Assembly (NCBI GenBank): GCA_027919835.1
Contig: JANVFP010000008.1
Span: forward strand, 1,488,001-1,552,000
Reading direction: 5' to 3'
Source of the DNA: Lentinula raphanica
Taxonomy: Eukaryota > Basidiomycota > Agaricomycetes > Agaricales > Omphalotaceae
DNA length: 64,000 bases
Of the stretch, positions 34,342 to 44,600 are shown one piece after another; positions within the stretch are counted from its first letter, which is position 1; each line of letters starts with the position of its first letter. The notes below the pieces were generated by a model that saw only the letters and a list, made by a program, of their open reading frames with translations, was not told the DNA's origin and did not search any database. A program made the translations under genes and the position numbers.

Positions 34342-36177
34342 TTCGTACAAAACACCGCCGAATTTTGGCAAAATCCTAGTCTGATCGAAATCGGAGTAGT
34401 TTTACTATGGTTGTTCAGGATCATTCCCTACTTTAAATTTTGTCAATAACACTTGAACTACTTATCTGTTTCAAAAACTAAGTACACAGTCTGATTCCTA
34501 GCACGAATAAACCTATCCTGAAATATCCTTGTCTTTTTTGATGCACTCGTTCAAATGTTGTTTAATATTTAAACAAAAATCAGGATCTTGGATTCCCACA
34601 TGTTGTGAACATCTATTCGTTTATGCAGGATGCAAAACATCATAGATTGTCTTGAAAATTCACATAGAGATACTTCATGACCATCTTCATATGCCTATGT
34701 AATTTCTACACTTGTCAGTACAAAGTGTGAACCGTTCCTGGCATGTTACTGTGAAATCATAGTGAGATTTTCCAAAAATATCAAGTTTTATGTTATTTCT
34801 GCTAGAAAGACATACTAATGCCTGGACACATAGGTAGCATACTATGTCAGTGATATATACAGCAATTTGTATATACTTAGGTTGACCTAGATGCTCAAAA
34901 TCAAGCATTTTTCGAGGATTGAAAGATCCTGACGTGGGAAAGATCCCGAACAACCATAGTAGTAGAACTTTTACCGTACCTCGATTTTAGATCACGTGAA
35001 ATTCACATGTAGCCAAAAAAATTTTAATTAATGCTCGTCGCGTCTATCGTCTCCTCGCGTCTCCTCATGTTCTCTATCTCCACATACATGGGCAGCAGCC
35101 TTGAGCAAGTTTCTCTTGATCCTGAGTCTGATTATGCTTTATAGTGTCAACTCAGCCAGGATTTTCTTCCTTACGAGCCTCACGACATCAGTATCAAAGC
35201 GTTGGTGGGCATTGGGATGTATCGTTGGCAGGATATGAAACAGGTGTCTTCATGCGGAAGGACAAAGATGTTGCAAGGCGAGATGGTGTTGTGAATAGAG
35301 GCATAGGTGAAGCTGGAGTGGTCTAAAATGAGAACAAATGATCAGAACATATTCATTCATCTAGTATTCTGAAGACACACCAAGATGGGCGCACTTAAGT
35401 CTACAAGTGCATTGTGTGGACCACCAGCACCTCGTCTTTTTCGCTTGCTAGGAAGCTCATTACGGAAACCGAGTGTGATTGGGTCACTTGGATTCTCTTT
35501 GTTGCCAGAAGATGAGCTTGCATGTATTTCCGAGAAGCGAATCGTTGTATAGCCTAAATTTTTTGCATGTTTGCGGGGGAAAGTAGCGATCGAGGTGGCC
35601 AAGGGGTAGAATACGTATTAATCGAGTCCATACGGGCGTTTTAGTAAGGAGAGTAACATGTGTAGGTTGTGGTAAAAGTTGGGACGCGCTGGAACGCTCA
35701 TTAGACGCTCAGGGTGAGTCATAGATTGGAGTTTCCTAAAAAGAGTTAAGCCCAAAACGGGTAATTTTTGGCAGTTCGAATCGAGGTACGGATAACGCGC
35801 CGCGATTTGTAGCAGACTCTAATTCAGTAAGCTTAGCTTACGAGAGTCTGCCTAGGGGAGACAAGCAAAATCCCATATATGAGTTCGTACAAAAGACCCG
35901 CTGTAGGCGGGAGCCCGGAGGGATATTTCGTACAAAATGGACCCAGATTTGGTGTGGGATGTCCGGGTTCCAGTCATGAATATTTGTCTAAAGAAAGCAG
36001 ATGGGGGTACGTGCTCGGATAGGCCATACGCGAACGATGATCTGCACAGACATCATCAGCTCGGACAGATTTCTAGGACGGTTTGGGAAGGTTTCCGGAA
36101 ATTTTGGCAAAATCTAGGGGCCGTACACGAGTTCGTACAAAATGACCCCCAAAACTTGCTGTCAGGTTCGTACAAAA
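34342..36177 (+). repeat. dispersed 11-bp word TTCGTACAAAA, five copies
   Basis: Exact copies start at 34342, 35884, 35927, 36132 and 36167, all in the same orientation. Three are followed within a few bases by GACCC. ATTTTGGCAAAATC also occurs near the first copy and near 36101. Confidence 0.7.
35812..35851. repeat. bipartite hairpin
   Basis: GCAGACTC (35812-35819) pairs with GAGTCTGC (35844-35851). Between them GTAAGC-TTA-GCTTAC (35827-35841) forms a second inverted repeat. No following T-run or gene suggests a terminator. Confidence 0.5.
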
Positions 36178-36525
36178 CAGGCCAGATTTGAGTTGGTTTC
36201 GTGTATGACATCTGGGTGAATTATCACGGGTCCTTGTTCTTGCCGACGCGTGAAATCATAACGGACGGACGTCGGACGATTCGGGAATATTGATCCGGCA
36301 TGATTCTAAGGTCAGCGCTTCGCGGGCGCTTCCTCCAGTCTATCTTTCAACGCCAGTACTAGTGACTCAGTTACATAGTCATGTAGCTTCCAGCAGAACT
36401 TTACATAGAGAAACATAAATACTAAATGATGTGTGAAAGGCCGTGAACGAAGGGCAGCTTTCCATCGCTCTCCAGCTCCTCCAACATCTCCCAGATTGTA
36501 CCCGCAAAATTTCCTCATCATCCGA

Positions 36526-37746
36526 CTATTCATCCCGATGTCCAACTAGATACGGTAGATTCGGTAGAACGTCTTCCCAAACCGATCTCGAACTGTCCTG
36601 GTTCTGAGGTGCGAGCGGGTGCTTATCCCAAAATTCCTTGTCCTTCAAAACCTGCTCGTTCTTGTTCTCCAGCATCTCATTAATGACATCTTCAAACTTT
36701 CCTTCCGTAACATTCCTGTATAGTTCTCGTTCCCACAGCATGTCGTTCCCAAGCTCAAAACCCGCCGCCGTACCGCCCTTCTCCACCATCTGCTTGAATA
36801 AGCCCACGTGTTCTGAGAGGTAACAGGTAAACTGGAAGCCAGGAGCTTGCAGAGATTCGGGAGGTTTTGTGAATTTGGTCAACACACTCCTGACCAGCGT
36901 TTGGTACTGATAAAGGGAGATAGCGTTAGGGAGTTTGTTGATATGATGTTCGAGGACCTGCTCCGCAACCTGACTTATCGCCTTTGTCCTCAACCATTTT
37001 GGCATTTTTGCGGTTCCGAGGACGACGGGTGGTTTTGTGTAACGGACATACCCTAGTTTGTTCTGCTCCCATTTGGATTCCGAATCAGATGAAGCCAGTA
37101 ATTCGGTTCGATAGACAGCGTCCTGTTGTGAAGGAGACGTAGCTAGCCTCCAACCTATCATCCAGAACTCATTTGCATGATCGACACCTTCACTCGATGA
37201 GACTGGAACAAGTAGTTTCCTAACACCGTTCTGTTCTCGACGTCGGATAAGGGTGAATTCGTAATCTTGGACTGCACATCGTTCCAATTAGCGCCTTACG
37301 GGTTATAACTAGAGGTGTATGATCTATGAACTCACGCGCGACGTACTGCAGTCGGAAGTCCAGTGGAATTCACGCAAATGAAGAAAATGACTCATAATTA
37401 GCACTTACGTCCGTTTCATATTTCCTCTCCTCTTCCTCTTTCTTCGAGGAACCCGTGAGCGTACCCCCTGTTACCCCAGAACTTGAAACATACGAGTTCT
37501 CTTGCCTCTGTTGCTACAAACATGAGTCACGTATCCAGAAAATAAAAAATTGAGTGAAGTAGAACTTACATCAACCCGAAGTTTCTTCTTTCTGGGTGGC
37601 ATATCATCTGTATCCTGCTTGGACTTTGGTTGCTTGGTATGGGGTACGATCGCTCTCCCTGACGCTCCATGGTTCAACGGGGGTGCAGTCACAGCGGTGA
37701 TGATTGAAAGGATAAACATGTTGACAACAAGAAAGTGCCGCGGCAT
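36526..37746 (-). CDS. hypothetical secreted protein
   Basis: I do not recognise the family. Starting at 37746 the protein has a signal-like N-terminus, MPRHFLVVNMFILSIITAVT. A basic PPRKKKLRVD segment, a short Ser/Gly exon and a tiny exon (YVA) follow. A long exon from about 37278 to 36526 then encodes QDYEFTLIRRREQNGVRKLL, EFWMIGWRLATSP, WEQNKLGYVRYTKPP, CYLSEHVGLFKQMVEKGG and a C-terminus ending LPYLVGHRDE. The exons join in phase through GTAAGT, GTAAGT and GTGAGT donors. Total length is about 320 residues. The gene sits among other secreted-protein genes on the same strand. Confidence 0.6.
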
Positions 37747-38141
37747 AGAAACTTGGAAGGGCAGGAACATGATGGCCAGGCTTCAATTTGAGGATTTTCC
37801 GAGCAGTGAGTCGTTTAAATTTCCCTTTTGACAAAAGCGAAGTGATGGACTCACCGCCAGGTTCTTTAGATTCGCCCAGCAAATTGTGTTGGGTTCAGTT
37901 TGAGTCAGAGTAGCAAGGCTGAATGTGTTCGCCAAGTTGTATGATGGGAAGTTGATGGGAAGAGTCAAAACACGATGATAGATCCAGGACAGATCACTGT
38001 AGAAAATCTGTAACACGGCTGCGCGATCCTTATCACAACTTTCGCAACATAGGTCAACATCTTCACACTGATCAGCTACCAGTGCCACTGCTTTTTCGGA
38101 AACACAGAGTCACAATTCGTGCACATCATTTTCATACACAA
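37747..38141. other. short intergenic region
   Basis: Between the unknown secreted protein and the 3' end of the next gene. A minus-strand frame (38088-37783) is open but shows no conserved pattern, so I leave it unannotated. Confidence 0.35.
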
Positions 38142-39071
38142 TCATGAAGGAATAGGAACAGGTACGTCCATCTTTGCATCCACATTCAATGCAACCACAA
38201 ACCTGCTGATGAAGCTGTAACCCGCAGCGGTCGCCGTAGCCTCTACCAGCTGCGAGTCATTGAGGAAAGGTCTCAGCGCGTTGAACACATCGTCAGGCAC
38301 ATGAACGTTCTTCGTGATCCAGTCTGTGAATGTCATGGCCGCGACGAGATCAGGACCAAGGATGGAGGTCAGGTTGACGCCTTGCGATGCGAAGAAAGGT
38401 GGGGCTAAACGAATGGCTAGAAGTTGTTCTGTGGTTAATCCTGCCATTCGTCCAACAGATTCGTGCTGAAGCCTAGACAGTCCGTCAGTCTCCTGAATGA
38501 AGCTCAGGTTCGAAGCACTAACCATTCATAGGTGGCGTTATTGAGAACGGCGATACGCAGGATCTATTTCAAGAATCAAGAAGTCAAACTTTCTTTCCGG
38601 CTTTCGCAAGGGAAACAGCACAACTCACGAAGAGTTCTCGCATTGCAGGCGGCAGAGTATTGTTGTCGCGAATGACACCAAATAAGATATCTTCCCCTTG
38701 GGCAATGAGAGGTGCGTTCAACCTGTGAACAACGAGAAACACTGGGTTAACGTCGAAAGTTTAACGACCGCGATGGAAAGACGTACAGAACACCGTCCAG
38801 GTCTAAAAGCGTCCCATTTGTCCTCCTCGCACGAATAGCATCTGCTATCTAGACCATGGATTCAGCATTTGACTCATCCATACAGCAAGTATCGCTCATC
38901 GCATACCGGATCAGTTCCCGGAGGAGGAAAAACATATGGCACTCGTGCAGGAAGATTGTCGTCTCTTTTCTTCAAGTCGTTTGCCAGAGCTGCAGGGCTA
39001 CAGAACGACAGGCAGCAGAGAGTGATGAGTAGAAAACCCCAGATTCGAAGCGTCATGACTGGCAACATCAA
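38142..39071 (-). CDS. secreted carboxymuconolactone decarboxylase (AhpD-fold) protein
   Basis: The N-terminus LRIWGFLLITLCCLSF after MMLPVMT is a signal peptide (start 39071 or 39053). The following exons give FPPPGTDP, IADAIRARRTNGTLLDLDGV and LNAPLIAQGEDILFG. The core motif REL F ILRIAVLNNATYEW, then LQHESVGRMAGLTTEQLLAI and TFTDWITKNVHVPDDVF, matches the CMD/AhpD-like alpha-helical fold (the REL-xIL and YEW-xxH patterns). The CxxC pair of peroxidase AhpD is not seen, so a decarboxylase-like or unknown activity is more likely than peroxide reduction. Several introns of 50-60 nt interrupt it. Family is fairly sure, reaction is not. Confidence 0.7.
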
Positions 39072-39571
39072 ATGGCAAGCGACCTTCCAAGTGACGGTTT
39101 ATGTACTGTTCTGCCAGTGGGAAGACCACGATGTCATGCGACTCGGGGCAGCTCATTTATAGGTGAGAGGTGAGTTCTATCCTGAGCTTGAACGGATCCA
39201 ATGACCATGGGAGAGGGTTCTTCTAGTAGAAAATTCTCTGGGAACTTCAAGTCAAAAGTAACGCTGTCATCATTACCGCCGCCGCTTCACAGTCGGAAAT
39301 GAATCAACAATGCTCAAAAGCGTATTGGTTCAAACCACTTCACACTTTACCCGTGATAGAAAACGATCACATCAACTCACCCTAGGCACGATACGATAAC
39401 GTTCAGACGTCTGGACGATGGCTTCGTAGTTTAGACGGCAGGGGCAGTCTGCGATGTCGGCCGAATCGAGCAAGGCCGTGCATGAGTTGAGTAGTACTGG
39501 GATACTATTGGCAGTTACTCATCAGATACCTAATGTTCACAGCATCAAGGCGCTAATTACTGCAAACGACT
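39072..39571. other. intergenic, no gene seen
   Basis: Between the start of the CMD-fold gene and the end of the GH16 gene. It should contain the promoter of the former; nothing else is visible. Confidence 0.35.
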
Positions 39572-40844
39572 TCAAAACGATGAAGGTGTGTAAACGGTTA
39601 CCGAGTTGATTTCCCAGAAGGCGTTTTCGAATGCATCTGGATTGTTGTCGACAACTTTTGGAAGATGGAATCAATACAAGCACATTGCATCGGGGGAAAC
39701 AAACGTACAATCTTGACAATTACCTGGTCCACATCCTGCAGTAGGAAAGGCGTTTCCAGCCCAGTCGCCCTGATTCAACATTGACTCGTCAGTGGACGTT
39801 TCGAACACGGACACGAAGTCTCGAGTATGTCACTCACACAAAGAGTCAAGTCAAAGATGATTTGGTGGGGATCAAAATGCGAGTTGTAGTCGCACTGTGG
39901 CCAGACAAACGTCGCGTCTGGTGTACCCCAATTTTCTCCTGGAGTGACCACATCAGAATCGCCTTGACGAATTTCATCCGGCACGTTGGGTGCGTTTCGT
40001 GGCCAGAACCAGTGTGAAATCGAGTTTGGAGATCTCCAGGTAGCTACCCACCCTCCGCCGTTGTTATTGAATCCTGAGCCGTATGAGGCTGGAGTTGCGA
40101 ATGCGACACCGCAGCCCTGGTTATAATTAACCGCCGCGTCGCAGTTCGTAGATACCACTTGTCTATAACGACTCGCTTCAAAGGATTGATTTGGGAAAAA
40201 TCGGAAGACGCACCCGGTTTGGCTTCTTGTTTGAGGCATAGTGCAGTTTGTCATTGTGTGAAGCGAGGCGAGATTATTGTTATTCAAGTTCACTCCTAGA
40301 CAAAGCTTCAACTCGGTTTCCAGTAACACCCGACGAATATGCATGAGTCAATGCGCCTACCCTCAATGATATCCATTTCTCCGCCTTGTGGCCATGGCCC
40401 ATTCTTGCTGACCGTCCAGTAAGCAGGCCATGTCGCACATCCTTCAGGCATATGGGCTAGGTCAAGAACCAGAAGGGAATCTCCCCAGGCATCGTGTGAG
40501 GTGATACGAACACTGTCGCGACCACGGGCATAAGAAGGAACGATTTGATGATAGTCTGCTCGCATAATGAATACATCGTCGTCAGCTGAAATCAGCGTTA
40601 GTCGTGTCGTAGATCGATAACGAATTTTCTATGCACCATAGGAAAGATTGGTATTTAAAGCTGTTTGTTGGTCAATAAAGTTGACTCGCCCATGAGTAGG
40701 ATCGTCGAAAGTCTCCCAGTTGAATGCATCAAGGAAGTTTTTGCCTTTGAAATGGGCGTTTTGAGTGTATGTTTGGGATAAAACTGCTGGAATGAAATTT
40801 AGAAGAAGGATGGGTATAGTAGAAAAGATGTGTCGTGATAGCAT
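39572..40844 (-). CDS. secreted endo-beta-glucanase, glycoside hydrolase family 16
   Basis: A secreted enzyme of the fungal laminarinase type, acting on beta-1,3(1,4)-glucan. The start at 40844 gives the signal peptide MLSRHIFSTIPILLLNFIPA, then YTQNAHFKGKNFLDAFNWET. An exon near 40565-40370 holds DSVRITSHDAWGDSLLVLDL, WPAYWTVSKNGPWPQGG and the catalytic motif GEMDIIEG (Glu-x-Asp-x-x-Glu), with the nucleophile and the acid/base. Later come HTMTNCTMPQ, GCGVAFATPASYGSGFNNNG, WPRNAPNVPDEIR, DYNSHFDPHQIIFDLTLC, GDWAGNAFPTAGCGPGNC and the terminal FWEINSVTVYTPSSF. These follow the order in basidiomycete Lam16A-type enzymes. Likely used in cell-wall remodelling or in digesting external glucan. Confidence 0.88.
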
Positions 40845-41216
40845 GCGGGTATAGTATGATTAGTTTTTATCTGTGGTGCAAGGAAATCAAAAGAGAGAGA
40901 CTTGATTCCATTTTTGTAAACCACTGTAGAAAGTCGAGCGAAGAGAACGTTTCCTGTTTAGGGTATTGAATTACCTATTCCGGAAGCCAGGTCCGGATCC
41001 GCATCAAAAATTGATTGCCGAGCCACATTTCGGTGTTGGAAAAATTGGCGCTTAGAAGTTAGTACAACAGCCTCATGACATCAAGTTCTACCTCCACAGA
41101 AGTACTGGAGAAGTCAACCTCTAGGAGTTTGGAAAATCAACGCGAAGAATTTACTCGATGTAGCTGCTTGGCTGCCGAGGAGCGACCAAGAGACCACCGT
41201 TTCGCACAGCGAGGCC
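40845..41216. other. intergenic with a short interrupted frame
   Basis: Promoter side of the GH16 gene up to the retrotransposon. A plus-strand frame beginning MTSSSTSTEVLEKSTS at 41075 runs into the element. Beyond the element the same frame stays open to 50206, for a combined 83 codons. Confidence 0.4.
41212..41216 (+). other. target-site duplication AGGCC, left
   Basis: Five bases directly before the left LTR, repeated directly after the right LTR at 50092-50096. This marks the integration site. Confidence 0.9.
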
Positions 41217-41516
41217 TGCCACGACCAGGCTATCCGCATCCATTCCGTACTTCCTTCCGACCATTCCGACCGTTAAGGACTTTACTTCGGTCTCGATCAC
41301 TCACTCGTGCACGCAGGACAAACATACGATCACTTCCGAAACTATTCCGTAGAGTATAAAGGACTATGTACTTTGTATCTTACGGGGACTCTTTTTTCGA
41401 ATCTCACTACTTTATCCTGCTACTTCGCGTGCACTTAAGGATTCCAGTTGAGTGAACAAGCTTGAATTCTTATCTCTCTTGTCGCGTTACCCTTATTTCG
41501 ATAAGCTACCGTGACA
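41217..41516 (+). repeat. 5' LTR
   Basis: A 300-bp terminal repeat, TGCCACGACC to CTACCGTGACA. It contains AGAGTATAAAGG near 41351-41362, a probable TATA box of the element's promoter. The sequence just inside (TATTTTTTAGCATC) does not look like a usual tRNA-complementary primer site. Confidence 0.97.
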
Positions 41517-41655
41517 TATTTTTTAGCATCTTAGTGGTGTTTTTCTCTTACTAGAAGGTATCCATCCAGTCTGATCAACTGGACTCTCCTCTGGTATCGA
41601 ACGAAAGGTTTGAACAGAATTTTTATATTCACACGAATTTTATTACTTTGAACAG

Positions 41656-44600
41656 ATGTCTCGTCGAATTTTGCGCTCTCGACGACGTGCTATGAGCGAT
41701 CCGGCTGTTCCGGGCGCTCTGTCTCACTCTGAGGAGAACTCGGGAAATTCTCCTCGCCCCGAATCCCCTTTGACACCGATTGAGTCGGAAGGACCATCGG
41801 TATCCGTGCTGCCTGAGCCGGATTTGGCTGAGTTGAATGAACCAGCGATTGGCCCTGTCGAGCCTTCACTGTCTGGTGAAGTGCCTGGGGGGCCAATGAA
41901 CCCTGACGAGCTTCCACTCGGTGGAATGGCTGGAGGGCGAATCACTTCTACAGGGAATAGTGCCCCTGAGAAGATCGTTGATAATTATCCTATAGAAACG
42001 TTGAATGAAAACGTCTTGAGCCCTGAACAAGAGCTCACCGTAAAAATGGCCGAAGCCGCTTTGAATAACACACAGCGTGAAAATTTCACGCGCCGTCAAA
42101 ACTCTGTAAGGGTTATGGACGATGACGAGGACTCCCATGGGGAGGGAATGTCATCAGGAAAGGGAAAGGGAGTAGACCCGAAGAACTGGGGAGCTACCCA
42201 TTTGAACGATGACGAGATGAACCCTGAGGTTCAAGCTCAGATCTTGAATAGTCTGGGAAAAGCCAGGAAGCCGAAAGAGGATTCAAGGGAACGGCAATCC
42301 CAGATGCATGAGATGTTCGAAGAATTCCAGGCCTGGCAACACCAGGAAGCGGAACACTTCGAAGCGAAGATGAATGAACAGCTCCAGGAGTTGAAGCGGG
42401 AGTTGTTCGAAAGAAAAGTGAAACGGGAACTTGAAGAACCTGAGGTTCTTCGGGATATTCCCATCGTCCTGGATGAACCTGAGCCCAAGCGAGTCCGGAT
42501 TTCTGTTGATAATGGGCGCAGATTGCCTGGGCGACCATCTGAATTGATAGCCCCGTCTAGCCACGTCGGAAAGCTATTCAATCAAATGAGAATCGCCGAC
42601 AGAGAGTACTATTCTGATTCTGACAAGGAGAATGAACCTTGGCCGGAAGAGAAACCTACTTGGAAGGCCAAGGGGATGAATATCAAGCCGTTGAAACCGA
42701 CGGAAATCTTCGATGGGTCTGCAAACTTGAGATCCTTTCAGCGGAATATGAGGGAGATCATCGCGTATTTGGAAGATGGTCGGGTGCCAGACTATCGACA
42801 AGTCGAAGTCGCCTCACGGTTTCTGAAAGGGAAGGCTTACACCTTCTTCGAACGAATCTGTGGGGAGAATGCTAGTCAGTGGACCCTCAAGGACTTCTAC
42901 GAGAAGTTATATGACTTTACCTTTCCAATTGATTTTCGAACGGAGCAGCGTCGAAAGCTAGTGAGCCTGCAGCAGGCAAATCGCCGAGTCCGTGAGCATG
43001 TTGGTATTTTCAATGACTTGTGTAACACTGCGGGTACGCTTGATGAGCGTCATAAGATCATATTCTTGTGGGATAGTTTCCAGCCCACCATCACGAAGGG
43101 CCTCTTGCGAATGGGCCATACCCCAGAGACCAGCTCGTTGCTGGACATAATCGAGGACGCCGAAAAAGTCGAGTTGATTGAGAATGTAGGGAAACCTACA
43201 ACGAAGACGGAAAGTTCAGGGCAGAATGGCTCGACTTTCAACTCCAGACGTCGATTCGGAGGGCGAACCTTTGGCGTGAATGAGAAGGAAAGCTCGAAGG
43301 TTGAGCCTGATAGTTCCCGTGAGACAGCGTCGAAGTGGAACACAACTGCGAAACGAAACCAGAACGCTGGTCGAGACAAAGCTCCGGAGAGTGGGAACAG
43401 GTTCTCTTCTTCCCGAGGAGCAGACAGAGGCAACAGGCTCTCTGAGCAACAAAAGAATGAATACCGAGCAGCTGGAAAGTGTTTCGATTGTGGTGAAGCC
43501 GGACATCGTTCTCGCGATTGCCCAAAGCGAAACTCTGTGCCATCGGATTCAAAGAAAGTTGGGGGGCCTCCAGGTCTCACAACGTATAACATGGAGTTTG
43601 AACTCGTAGAGAACGAGTCTGACGATGCTGAGGTGGTGGAAATGAGCCTCAGCCAGATTGACTGGTTCCAAGATGTCGAGGATACCTACTTTTCCGATGA
43701 GAGTGGAAGTGATGTATCTATGCAAGATCTGTTCCCAATTGAGGACTCCGACGATGCAGAGTCAATGTCCGAGCATGATATCCAAGGGTATTGTGATTCG
43801 GAGGGCGACTCGGCGGAAGTCGAAGCGGAAGACGTGATAGTTCACGCAGTAGACTTGGCAGTCGCGGGTTTGTATTCGGGAGAGGATAGTCCTCCCGGGC
43901 GCGAATCGAGTGACGCCTCGGACACTGACTCGTGCACTACCGACTCCGAATCAGATGAGGAAGCTCTTGTTAAAATGTGTCAGCTTCACCTTCATCCCGA
44001 ATGGAGGGATTCCTCTTACCAGTTCCAGAAGCTACGAATCCACTATGATCCAGCGGTGATCCAAAGTGTTCGGAACTCAGCAGGTAATCACCCTGTCTTT
44101 GCCTTGAGGAAGGAACACTTGGGATTCTGGAAGAAAGAGCTAAGAGGTCGAGGACTTCACAACGAGTTGAATAACTCACATTTTGGGTATCGAAACGACC
44201 CTCAACAACGTTGTTTTGGAGATCCGGTTGCAGAACATCTCGAATATATCCTCCATAAAGGAGCTCCCTATCCAGGCGAGAGCGATGAGGATGACTCCTT
44301 CATGGATGTCGAACGGTTCTGCGCGGTTCGGATTTCTGACTTTGAATACGTGGTCCTGGATTCCACATGGGACAACGACACCTTCTTGATCGAAACGAAG
44401 ACTTTGTTGGACCCGGATTTCAGACCGGTAGAGTGGTTCAATCGAGTGAAGGAGCATCCGGACGAATTCATCCTTCACATGCAGAACGGATCCACGAAAA
44501 CTATGGGGGACCCGAGAGGAAAACGAGTTGCCCAGATCTTGAATGGATCCGAGGAATACCCTGGTCGATATCTCTCGTATCTGACAAGGGATCACTACCT

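Larger units (their letters stand above)
33690..36525. other. gene-poor stretch with dispersed short repeats
   Basis: About 2.8 kb with no gene I can support. Frames are short and AT-rich. It holds five copies of the word TTCGTACAAAA, two copies of ATTTTGGCAAAATC and a hairpin at 35812-35851. It may be the remains of one or more transposable elements, but no transposase or terminal repeats were recognised. Confidence 0.5.

Noticed and set aside
35771..35790. possible tRNA B-box (AGTTCGAATCGAGG)
   Set aside because: No A-box or cloverleaf could be built around it.
37783..38088. 101-codon Cys-containing minus-strand frame
   Set aside because: Short, no signal peptide and no conserved pattern; lies in the downstream region of the CMD-fold gene.
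41216..41217. AGGCC in the inverted repeat of repeat A as evidence for the same element
   Set aside because: It matches the retrotransposon target duplication only by chance; repeat A shares no sequence with the LTRs.
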